Notes under the pieces: generated by a model | What the model saw: only the letters and a program-made list of their open reading frames with translations | Database searches by the model: none | What the model was told of the DNA's origin: nothing | Shown here: one piece after another, positions 1 through 5,677 of the stretch | How positions within the stretch are numbered: position 1 is the first letter of the stretch | How the letters are laid out: every line of letters starts with the position of its first letter | Assembly (NCBI GenBank): GCA_036398215.1 | Contig: DASWHK010000133.1 | Span: forward strand, 1 to 11,482 | Source: DASWHK01 sp036398215 | Lineage (GTDB): Bacteria; Acidobacteriota; UBA890 | Reading direction: 5' to 3' | Length of the DNA: 11,482 bases | Translations under genes and position numbers: made by a program

Positions 1-122
1 GCGAAACGGAGGGCGATGGCAACGGGATCGTCCGCAAGCCGGAGGCGCTCCTGCTCGGGCCGGCCACCGATGAGCTGGACCACCCGTCCTTCCCGCAGGT
101 CGATGGCGGCGTAGGCGATCAT
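1..122 (-). CDS. hisA: HisA, ProFAR isomerase, N-terminal fragment
   Basis: Only the first 40 codons are in the window; the rest lies beyond the left edge. HisA is the (beta/alpha)8-barrel isomerase that opens the ribose ring of ProFAR to give PRFAR, the substrate of HisF-HisH. The visible N-terminus reads as the first barrel strand, with the family's AIDLR motif at residues 6-10. Asp8 sits where the family's catalytic aspartate lies. It is followed by a G-R-V-V-Q-L strand, as in HisA and HisF. The Leu-Arg and the position directly after hisH favour HisA over HisF. The ATG at 122 overlaps the hisH stop as ATGA, and a GGAGG lies 7 nt upstream inside hisH, so translation is probably coupled. 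Identity is fairly secure, but it rests on a short segment. Confidence 0.85.
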   Translation of the reverse strand, partial: MIAYAAIDLREGRVVQLIGGRPEQERLRLADDPVAIALRF

Positions 123-745
123 CGGGCCGCCTCCGCCAGCCAGTTGCCGAGAATTTGCAGGCCTTCGCTGGAGCTCTTCTCCGGGTGGAACTGGACCCCC
201 CAGGTCCGCCTGCGACGGACGGCGGCGGCGAAGCGATCGCAGTCGTAGGTCGTCCAGGCGATCACGTCGCGGTCGTCGTCGGGCTCGCCGACGTAGGTGT
301 TGGCGTAGTAGACGGTGGGCGCGGAGGAGGCCGCGAAGATCGGGTCGGGGGCGGGCGGTTCGTTGGAGGGTGCGCCGGTGGCGGGCTCGACGGTATTCCA
401 GCCCATCTGGGGGACGCGCTCGGCGCGCAGGCGGCGGACCTTCCCGGGGATGAAGCCGAGGCCCTCGCCGGGAGATTCTTCGCTGCGATCGAACAGCAGC
501 TGCATCCCCAGGCAGATGCCGAGGCAGGGGAAGCCCGCCTCCAGCGCGTCGAGGATCGCGGCGCGACCGGGGACCAGGCGGGCGGCCGCGGCACCGAAGG
601 CGCCGACGCCGGGCAGCACCATGGCGTCGGCCTCGAGCAGCCGCGCCGGGTCGTCGTCGATGCGCACGCTGGCGCCGTGCGCCTGCAAAGCTTTGGTCAG
701 CGAGTGCAGGTTGCCGGTCCCATAGTCGCAAAGCGCGATCCTCAT
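119..745 (-). CDS. hisH: HisH, glutaminase subunit of imidazole glycerol phosphate synthase
   Basis: This 208-residue protein is a class I glutamine amidotransferase. It releases ammonia from glutamine and passes it through the HisF barrel, where PRFAR becomes imidazole glycerol phosphate and AICAR. The N-terminal DYGTGN motif is at residues 7-12. The oxyanion-strand motif LPGVGAFG is at 44-51, the nucleophile elbow GICLGMQ contains Cys78, and the VQFHPEKS block gives His187 and Glu189, so the catalytic triad is complete. The VPQMGWN segment (111-117) is also typical of HisH. Length matches the family (about 200). The ATG at 745 overlaps the hisD-hisC stop in an ATGA, and no convincing Shine-Dalgarno sequence precedes it, which points to coupled translation. 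The partner hisF is not in the window and is expected further left, past hisA. Confidence 0.96.
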   Translation of the reverse strand: MRIALCDYGTGNLHSLTKALQAHGASVRIDDDPARLLEADAMVLPGVGAFGAAAARLVPGRAAILDALEAGFPCLGICLGMQLLFDRSEESPGEGLGFIPGKVRRLRAERVPQMGWNTVEPATGAPSNEPPAPDPIFAASSAPTVYYANTYVGEPDDDRDVIAWTTYDCDRFAAAVRRRRTWGVQFHPEKSSSEGLQILGNWLAEAAR

Positions 746-3180
746 GAGGGCACCAACTCGCCGACGGCCGCCAGGAACCGCTCCATCAACGGCCAGGGCC
801 CGACGGTGACCCGCAGGCAGTCGCCGGCTTGCGCCAGCTCGGGGAAGGGGCGCACGCCGACGCCGGCAGCGAGCAGGTCGCGGGCGCCGCCGGCGGCGTC
901 GCCGCCGGGCGCCGCCACCAGCACGAAGTTCGCCGCCGACGGCCAGCTGCGGAGGCCGAGGGCTTCGAGCTCGCCACGCAGCCGCTCGCGGACCGTGACC
1001 GCCTCGGCGGCGGTGGCCGCGACCCAGGCGGCGTCCTCGCGGAGCGCGGCGCCGGCCGCCGCCTCGGCCGCGACGCCCACCTTGTAGGGCCCCCGCGACT
1101 TCTCGATCTCGGCGATCAGGTCGGGCGGCCCGATCGCCAGCCCGACGCGCAGGCCGGCGAGGCCGAAGGCCTTGGACATCGTGCGCAGCACCACCACGCG
1201 ATCGGTCTGCGGCGCCCAGGCGGCCAGCGGCTCGTCGCAGAAGTCGCCGTACGCCTCGTCGATCAGCACGAGGCCGGCGGCGGCGGCGGCCAGCCCCTCG
1301 ACGGCCTCGCGGGCGAAGAGGGTTCCGGTGGGGTTGTTCGGCCGGCAGACGTAGCTGATGCGGCCGCCGGCGGCGACCAGCGCGTCGGCGTCGAGCTCGA
1401 AGCGGTCGGCGAGCCTCACCCCCACCGGGACCGCGGCGTTCATGCGCGCGAACGGTTCGATCATCGAGAAGGTCGGCTCCGGATAGGCCACCCGATCGCC
1501 GGGGGCGCAGAAGGCGCGGATCGTCGAGTCGATCAGGTCGTCGGAGCCGCAGCCGGTGGCGATGCAGTCGGCGGCGACGCCGAAGTACGCCGCCGCGGCC
1601 CGTTTCAGCTCCGCGGCGTACACCGAGGGGTAGCGGCTCATCGCCCCGGCCCCCATCTCCGCCAGCGTCCGGGCCGCCGCCGGCGCCTGGCCGAACAGGT
1701 TGGTGTTGTCGGACAGGTCGATCTCGCAGCCCCGCCGCCCGGGCTCGTAGAGGCGCAGCTCGGCGTACTCGGGCCGCTTGCGCAGTGGCTGCGCACGGGC
1801 GCTGGGGTTGGTCTCGGCCCGCTGTTGGAGGTCGCCGGCGCCGGCCCGTGCTGGGGCGGGGGCCGCTTCGGCTTGTCTCCTCAGCTGCGCCCGGGCCGCC
1901 GCCGCGTGGGCCGGGAGGCCCTCGGCCTCGGCCAGGCAGGCGGTTGCCTCGGCGAGGCGGTCGGCGGCCGCGTCGCTGAGCTCCTGGTAGCTGCTGAAGC
2001 GCACGAAATCGGTGACCGAGAGCCCGGACTGGCGGCGCGCCTGGCCGCCGGTCGGCAGCACGTGGTTGGTGCCGCTCATGTAGTCGCCGAACACCACCGA
2101 GCTGGCCGGCCCCAGAAACACCGCCCCCGCCGAGCGGACCCGGCTGAGCGCCTCCCGCGGCTCGGCAACCAGCAGCAGCAGGTGCTCGGGGGCGAAATCG
2201 GCGGCGAAGGCGAGGGCGTCGTCGAGGCCGTCGCATACCAGCAGGCCGCCCCGATCGGCGAGCGCCCGGCGGATGGTCTGGCGGCGGGGCTGCTCGGCCG
2301 TCAGGGCGGCGAGCGACGCGGCCACCGGCTCCTCCAGGTCGGGATCGGTGAGCAGGGCCAGGGCCACCGCGGCGGGATCGTGCTCCGCCTGGGCGACCAT
2401 CTCGCGGGCAACGAGCAGCGGATCGGCGCCGGGACCGGCGATCACCAGCAGCTCCGACGGGCCGGCGAGGCAGTCGCTGGCGATCCTGCCGGCGAGCTGG
2501 CGCTTGGCTTCCGTGACATAGGCGTTACCGGGGCCGACCACCTTCTCGGCGCGCGGCACCGAGTCCGTCCCGTAGGCCAGGGCGGCGACGGCGGCGGCGC
2601 CGCCGACCGCGAAGAGGCGGTCGGCGCCCGCCAGCTCGCAGGCGGCGAGAACGACCTCGGCGGGCAGCCCGCCCGGTTGCGGCGGCGAGCAGACGATGAC
2701 CTCGGCGACGCCGGCGAGCTTGGCCGGCACCACGCACATCAAGACACTGCTCGGGTAGGCGGCGCGACCGCCGGGGGCGTAGGCGCCGACACGGGCGAGC
2801 GGCTCGGGCCGGCGGCCCAGCCGCAGCCCCGGGGCCGGCTCGATCTCCAGCGCCACCGGCAGCTGCTCGCGGTGAAACGCGGTGATCGCCGCGCGGGAGG
2901 CGCGCAGCGCGTCGGTTACGGGTGCCGGAATGGCGGCCAGGGCCCGCCGCCACTCGGATCGGGGCACTTCGATCGCCTCCAGGTCGGCGCCGTCGAAGCG
3001 CCGGGCGAGCTCGCGGATCGCCTCGTCGCCGCGCTCCGCGACCGCTTCGATGATCTTCGCGACCCCGGCGACGAGCTCGGCCGGCGGCTCCGCCGCGCGC
3101 TCCAGCAGATGCCTCCGTCGCGCGGCACTCAGCTCCGCCAGGCGCCCTCGCGCGAACAGGTCGAGCGGCGGCGGGCTCAC
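742..3180 (-). CDS. hisDC: Fused histidinol dehydrogenase / histidinol-phosphate aminotransferase (HisD-HisC)
   Basis: One uninterrupted 812-codon frame encodes two histidine enzymes. Residues about 1-436 are HisD, the zinc enzyme that oxidises histidinol to histidine with two NAD. It has the YAPGGRAAYPSS and VVGPGNAYV blocks, candidate zinc ligands Gln264, His267, Asp366 and His425, and the catalytic pair Glu332-His333 in APEHL. Residues about 437-470 are an Ala/Pro/Gln/Arg-rich linker. Residues about 470-812 are HisC, a fold-type I PLP aminotransferase for imidazole-acetol phosphate. It shows DLSDNTN (488-494), RPNNPTG (613-619), Asp641 in DEAYGDF and the Schiff-base Lys670 in MSKAFG. No ATG, GTG or TTG occurs in frame between Val393 inside HisD and Met509 inside HisC, so a separate HisC start is unlikely. 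The GTG start at 3180 overlaps the hisG stop (GTGA) and has GAGAGG 8 nt upstream. The two reactions flank the histidinol-phosphatase step, so the fusion does not join consecutive enzymes. Confidence 0.95.
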   Translation of the reverse strand: MSPPPLDLFARGRLAELSAARRRHLLERAAEPPAELVAGVAKIIEAVAERGDEAIRELARRFDGADLEAIEVPRSEWRRALAAIPAPVTDALRASRAAITAFHREQLPVALEIEPAPGLRLGRRPEPLARVGAYAPGGRAAYPSSVLMCVVPAKLAGVAEVIVCSPPQPGGLPAEVVLAACELAGADRLFAVGGAAAVAALAYGTDSVPRAEKVVGPGNAYVTEAKRQLAGRIASDCLAGPSELLVIAGPGADPLLVAREMVAQAEHDPAAVALALLTDPDLEEPVAASLAALTAEQPRRQTIRRALADRGGLLVCDGLDDALAFAADFAPEHLLLLVAEPREALSRVRSAGAVFLGPASSVVFGDYMSGTNHVLPTGGQARRQSGLSVTDFVRFSSYQELSDAAADRLAEATACLAEAEGLPAHAAAARAQLRRQAEAAPAPARAGAGDLQQRAETNPSARAQPLRKRPEYAELRLYEPGRRGCEIDLSDNTNLFGQAPAAARTLAEMGAGAMSRYPSVYAAELKRAAAAYFGVAADCIATGCGSDDLIDSTIRAFCAPGDRVAYPEPTFSMIEPFARMNAAVPVGVRLADRFELDADALVAAGGRISYVCRPNNPTGTLFAREAVEGLAAAAAGLVLIDEAYGDFCDEPLAAWAPQTDRVVVLRTMSKAFGLAGLRVGLAIGPPDLIAEIEKSRGPYKVGVAAEAAAGAALREDAAWVAATAAEAVTVRERLRGELEALGLRSWPSAANFVLVAAPGGDAAGGARDLLAAGVGVRPFPELAQAGDCLRVTVGPWPLMERFLAAVGELVPS

Positions 3181-4031
3181 GGCATCAGCCTCTCGATCTT
3201 GGTCACCAGGATGCCGGTGGCGCCGAGGTCCTTGAGGTCGGCGATGACCCGGTAGATGTCGGCGCTGTCGACCACCGCATGGGCCGCCACCCAGTCGTCG
3301 GCGTCGATGATGTCGACCACCGTCGGCCCCGAGATGCCCGGCAGCAGCCGGGCGACGGCGTCGAGGGCGCGGCGCGGCACGTTGGCCATCAGGTAGCGCT
3401 TGCCGCGGGCCCGCAGCACCGACTCGAGCGCCGCGACCAGCTCGCGGAGGTCGCGGGAGGCCTCCTCGCCGGGCTCGGCGCGGGCCACCAGGACGGCGCT
3501 CGATTCGAGCACCGTGGCGATCTCGCGCAGGCCGTTGACCTTGAGCGTCGAGCCGGTTGAAACGAGGTCGACGATGACGTCGGCGACCCCCAGATGAGGG
3601 GCGATCTCGGCGGCACCGGAGACCGGCACCACCTCGATGCGCCGCCCGGCGGACGCGAAAAACTCGGCGGTCAACCGCGGGAAGGCGGTCGCCACCCGGG
3701 CGCCGTCGGCCATGTCGTCGAGCGAAGAGATGCCGTCTTCGTGGGCCGCCACCACCAGGCGGCAACGGCCGTACTCGAGGTCGAGGAGAGTCTCGAGCGG
3801 GCGGCCGGTCTCGGCGACCATATCGCGGCCGGTGATGCCGGCGTCCGCGGCGCCGTCGGCGACGAACTCCGGGATGTCGCGGGAGCGGACGAACAGCGCC
3901 CGGAAGCCGTTGCCGAGGCTGGCCTGCAGGGCCCGCTCGCTCTTGCCCTCGACGCGCAGCCCGGCCCGGTCGAGCAGCTCGAGCGCCCCTTCGGCGAGGC
4001 GGCCCTTGTTGGGGATCGCGATCTTGATCAT
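3177..4031 (-). CDS. hisG: HisG, ATP phosphoribosyltransferase, long form
   Basis: HisG condenses ATP with PRPP, the first committed and feedback-inhibited step of histidine synthesis. The 284-residue protein starts with the IAIPNKGRL motif (residues 4-12). It carries a GITGRDMVAE block and the PRPP-binding segment DLVSTGSTLKVNGLRE, as in E. coli DLVSTGATLEANGL. Its length and the terminal segment ending ILVTKIERLMP show the C-terminal ACT-like regulatory domain (HisG_C). This is therefore the self-sufficient long form that does not need HisZ, and it should bind histidine allosterically. The ATG at 4031 is preceded by GAAGAAGG with a 4-nt gap. It is the first structural gene behind the attenuator, about 90 nt after the terminator U-tract. 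Histidine therefore probably controls both HisG activity (family knowledge) and transcription (inference from the leader). Confidence 0.97.
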   Translation of the reverse strand: MIKIAIPNKGRLAEGALELLDRAGLRVEGKSERALQASLGNGFRALFVRSRDIPEFVADGAADAGITGRDMVAETGRPLETLLDLEYGRCRLVVAAHEDGISSLDDMADGARVATAFPRLTAEFFASAGRRIEVVPVSGAAEIAPHLGVADVIVDLVSTGSTLKVNGLREIATVLESSAVLVARAEPGEEASRDLRELVAALESVLRARGKRYLMANVPRRALDAVARLLPGISGPTVVDIIDADDWVAAHAVVDSADIYRVIADLKDLGATGILVTKIERLMP

Positions 4032-4117
4032 GGTGCCTTCTTCGAGTCGAGCCTGCCGGCAGCGGCCGATGCTCCTGCTTGGAGCGCCGAGGCCGCGAAG
4101 GGCCGCCAGGCGATGGC

Positions 4118-4155
4118 AAACAAAAAAAAGCGACCCGTTCCTGAGAGCGGGTCGC
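4118..4155 (-). terminator. Intrinsic terminator of the his attenuator (segments 3:4)
   Basis: On the minus strand, GCGACCCG (4155-4148) and CGGGTCGC (4137-4130) form a perfect 8-bp GC-rich stem. The loop is 10 nt, and eight consecutive T follow (4129-4122), then G and TTT. This is a textbook rho-independent terminator, but it lies upstream of hisG in the direction of transcription, about 90 nt before the start codon. A terminator between promoter and first gene only makes sense as a conditional one. No other minus-strand gene between here and lemA needs terminating apart from the His-rich leader peptide. Seen directly: the stem and the T-run. Inferred: its role in attenuation. Confidence 0.93.
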
Positions 4156-4237
4156 CGAAAGCTCGGTGCGCTTGCTTCGTTACATGGGCGCAGGGCACCG
4201 GCGCGACCCGTGCGGGCCGTGATGGTGATGGTGCCTG
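4148..4237 (-). promoter_or_regulatory. Protector and antiterminator pairings of the his leader (segments 1:2 and 2:3)
   Basis: The leader RNA can fold in two exclusive ways. Segment 2 (4210-4195) carries CGGGTCGC, identical to the 3' arm of the terminator, then GC and CGGTGC. Segment 3 (4169-4148) offers GCACCG, a bulged A, GC, a 5-nt internal loop and GCGACCCG. Together 2:3 makes a nested 6+2+8 bp hairpin that takes away the 5' arm of the terminator. Alternatively, segment 1 (CAGGCACC, 4237-4230, over the first His codons) pairs with GGTGCC(C)TG (4199-4191), eight pairs with one bulged C, which frees segment 3 for the terminator. A ribosome stalled on the first His codons would cover segment 1 and leave segment 2 free, so the operon is read. 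One that reaches the stop at 4182-4180 sits across the 2:3 hairpin. The pairings are seen; the switching is inferred from enterobacterial his leaders. Confidence 0.85.
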
Positions 4238-4260
4238 AGCGTGTAACGATTGAGCGTCAT
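4180..4260 (-). CDS. hisL: his operon leader peptide with a run of five histidines
   Basis: A 26-codon frame runs from ATG (4260-4258) to TAA (4182-4180). Residues 10-14 are five consecutive His codons (CAC CAT CAC CAT CAC) and residue 17 is a sixth. The peptide starts MTLNRYTLR before the His run and is otherwise Gly/Pro/Arg-rich. It ends 25 nt before the terminator stem. E. coli HisL is 16 residues with seven consecutive His, so composition and position match a charged-tRNA-His sensor, though this one is longer. It has no Shine-Dalgarno sequence. The predicted transcription start coincides with the ATG, suggesting leaderless initiation. The product itself need not have any function. Too short for homology, but the His run directly upstream of hisG and of a terminator makes the call strong. 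Confidence 0.9.
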   Translation of the reverse strand: MTLNRYTLRHHHHHGPHGSRRCPAPM

Positions 4261-4266
4261 GCGGTT

Positions 4267-4295
4267 ATGCTAGCCGTCGGCATGCGACTCGGCAA
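4267..4295 (-). promoter_or_regulatory. Predicted sigma70-type promoter of the his operon
   Basis: On the minus strand, TTGCCG (4295-4290) matches four of six bases of the -35 consensus. TAGCAT (4272-4267) matches four of six of the -10 consensus, and the spacer is exactly 17 bp. The usual 6-nt distance from the -10 box puts the start of transcription on the A of the leader-peptide ATG at 4260. It lies inside the short region shared with divergent lemA, whose ribosome binding site begins 12 nt away at 4307. The hexamers are only moderately good, but spacing and position relative to hisL are what is expected. No operator for a histidine repressor is recognisable. Confidence 0.6.
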
Positions 4296-4320
4296 GGCCC
4301 ACCGACAGGAGGTGTGAGAG

Positions 4321-4884
4321 ATGGGAGCGTTCGCAGGCGGTTTGATCGTGATCGGCCTGGTGGTCGTCCTCGCGTTCATCGTGATCGGCATCTACAACCG
4401 GCTCGTGCGGCTGCGGGTCCGTACCGAGGACGCCTGGAGCTCGATCGACGTCCAGCTCAAGCGTCGCTACGACCTGATCCCCAACCTGGTGGAGACCGTC
4501 AAGGGCTACGCCAAGCACGAGCGCGAGACGCTCGACGCGGTGATCCGGGCCCGGCAGGCGGGCATCGATGCCAAGGGCGTCGCCGAGCAGGCCCAGGCCG
4601 AGAACATGATCACCGGGGCGCTGCGCCAGCTGTTCGCCCTCTCGGAGGCCTATCCGGACCTGAAGGCCAATCAGAACTTCGCCCGCCTGCAGGAAGAGCT
4701 GGCATCGACGGAGAACAAGATCGCCTTCTCCCGCCAGCACTACAACGACACCGTCAGCCGCTATAACGCGACCCTCGAGACGTTCCCCACCAACGTGGTG
4801 GGCAATACGTTCGGCTTCACGCGCCGCGATTTCTTCGAGATGGAGGACGTGACCCAGCGGGAGGCGCCGCAGGTGAGCTTCTGA
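4321..4884 (+). CDS. lemA: LemA family membrane-anchored protein
   Basis: The 187-residue product is a LemA family protein of about the usual length. Residues 4-25 form one hydrophobic N-terminal helix. It is followed by the family signature, a YNRLV segment, then AWSSIDVQLKRRYDLIPNLV (38-57) and VKGYAKHE. The rest should be a mostly helical bundle. The conserved YNDTVSRYNATLETFP motif lies near residues 141-156, and the C-terminus shows the family's FFE pattern. The biochemical function of LemA is not established. Members often sit next to HtpX-like M48 proteases or TPM-domain proteins and are placed in envelope stress, and an M48 gene does lie about 800 bp downstream here. The ATG at 4321 has an excellent AGGAGGTG (4307-4314) 6 nt upstream. 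The gene is divergent from the his leader. Confidence 0.95.
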   Translation: MGAFAGGLIVIGLVVVLAFIVIGIYNRLVRLRVRTEDAWSSIDVQLKRRYDLIPNLVETVKGYAKHERETLDAVIRARQAGIDAKGVAEQAQAENMITGALRQLFALSEAYPDLKANQNFARLQEELASTENKIAFSRQHYNDTVSRYNATLETFPTNVVGNTFGFTRRDFFEMEDVTQREAPQVSF

Positions 4885-4888
4885 AGTC

Positions 4889-4918
4889 GCCGATCGTGCT
4901 GGCGGCGTCGCGATCGGC
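4889..4918. terminator. Possible shared hairpin between convergent lemA and PilZ genes
   Basis: GCCGATCG (4889-4896) and CGATCGGC (4911-4918) form a perfect 8-bp inverted repeat with a 14-nt GC-rich loop. It begins 4 nt after the lemA stop and ends 13 nt before the stop of the convergent PilZ gene. There is no U-tract on either strand, so it is not a standard intrinsic terminator. It could stop or stabilise transcripts from both sides. The repeat is seen; the function is a guess. Confidence 0.35.
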
Positions 4919-4931
4919 GCTGGCGGCCGGT

Positions 4932-5399
4932 TCAGGCCGCTTCGGCGGCGAAGCGCTGGACGTCGAGGTCGAAGTGGATCGCCAGGCCGTAGCCGTTGGT
5001 GTGCTGGGCGCAGCGAACCACCTTGCCCCGCAGGATGCGCGGCTCCAGGGCGGGATGGCTCGGACGGATGGCGACCACCGCGCGGGAGCCGATCGGCAGG
5101 TCGATGTCGACGAACGCGAACATGCCCGAGGCGCTGACGTTGTCGGTGGTCCCGTAGGCGTGGATGAGGCTCAGGTCGCCATCGTAGCCGTAGACCTCGA
5201 CCCCGAGCTGGAGCTCGCGGCGGGCGGCGCCGCGGCGCTCGGAGTCCGTCTTCTCGTGGCCGGCGTCGTTGTGATGGACGATCGCCGGAAGCTGGCGGAA
5301 GAACGGGCCCTCGTCGGTGAATGTCGTCCCGGACCAGCTGGTCTTGGGATCGACGAAGAGGGGGAACATCGATTCGGTGAGGTTCTTGGTCTCTTTCAC
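4932..5399 (-). CDS. PilZ-domain protein, probable c-di-GMP binder
   Basis: This 155-residue protein has the PilZ c-di-GMP-binding signature. The RxxxR element is R56-GAA-R60 and the second element is N87-V-S89-AS-G92, separated by a beta-rich stretch of normal length. A barrel-like segment continues to about residue 150. Residues 1-50 show no recognised domain, no signal peptide and no membrane helix, so it should be a cytoplasmic single-domain receptor. The partner or process it controls cannot be told from sequence. The GTG at 5399 was chosen because GGGAGG (5411-5406) sits 6 nt upstream. A frame extending to 5564 exists but lacks such a site and its extra residues look non-coding. An ATG at codon 11 is the alternative. 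The gene stands alone, converging on lemA and facing away from htpX. Confidence 0.85.
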   Translation of the reverse strand: MKETKNLTESMFPLFVDPKTSWSGTTFTDEGPFFRQLPAIVHHNDAGHEKTDSERRGAARRELQLGVEVYGYDGDLSLIHAYGTTDNVSASGMFAFVDIDLPIGSRAVVAIRPSHPALEPRILRGKVVRCAQHTNGYGLAIHFDLDVQRFAAEAA

Positions 5400-5404
5400 G
5401 GGCT

Positions 5405-5479
5405 GCCTCCCTTTCGGTGCCTTGATAACGAATCGGGTCGAGCTTTTTGCGAGAAAAAAGGCGGGCGGGAGGCCGAAAG
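5405..5479 (-). promoter_or_regulatory. PilZ gene 5' leader with alternative pairings over the ribosome binding site
   Basis: In the minus-strand leader, GCCTCCC (5473-5467) is the exact complement of GGGAGGC (5411-5405), which contains the Shine-Dalgarno sequence. The adjacent CTTTCGG (5479-5473) is the exact complement of CCGAAAG (5417-5411), next to that site. The two 7-bp helices cannot form together, because the order of the pairs is the same on both sides. Between them lie a small A/T hairpin (5443-5460) and the sequence CGGGC...GCCCG-CC-TTTTTT. This could be a translational or transcriptional switch, or chance in GC-rich DNA. No c-di-GMP riboswitch consensus was recognised. Confidence 0.3.
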
Positions 5480-5677
5480 TGCCCGTAAGTTGCTCATTCC
5501 GAATGGCATACAGCCTGCCGGCGGGTGCCGATTCGTCGCCCTGCTCCCGCCCACGACGTGCCATGGGGCCCGGCCGGGAAGCACGGATGAAACGGGGGAT
5601 CCGCGGTCATCGCTCGCACGTCCGGGCCCTCGCCGCGAATCGCGGGTAGAGTTGATGCGGGAGGACTTCGCAGGGAG

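Noticed and set aside
829..3255. An 808-codon open frame antisense to hisD-hisC
   Set aside because: It is a mirror of highly GC-biased coding DNA. The product is Gly/Arg/Ala/Gln-rich with no domain pattern, while the opposite strand carries intact HisD and HisC motifs.
3181..4119. Upstream extension of the hisD-hisC frame through hisG
   Set aside because: The translated extension is Arg/Gly-rich and lies out of frame over the well-conserved hisG gene. The GTG at 3180 with GAGAGG upstream fits the HisD N-terminus.
4130..4155. Terminator hairpin read as the end of a plus-strand gene
   Set aside because: The run of T follows the stem only on the minus strand; on the plus strand the A-run precedes the stem. 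No plus-strand gene ends here.
4219..4233. Five tandem His codons as an engineered His-tag or simple trinucleotide repeat
   Set aside because: CAC and CAT alternate, which could look like a repeat or a tag. But the position directly before hisG with competing hairpins fits a leader peptide, and no vector sequence is present.
5412..5677. A longer PilZ protein starting at 5564
   Set aside because: No ribosome binding site precedes that start, the added residues look non-coding, and GGGAGG is placed ideally for the GTG at 5399.
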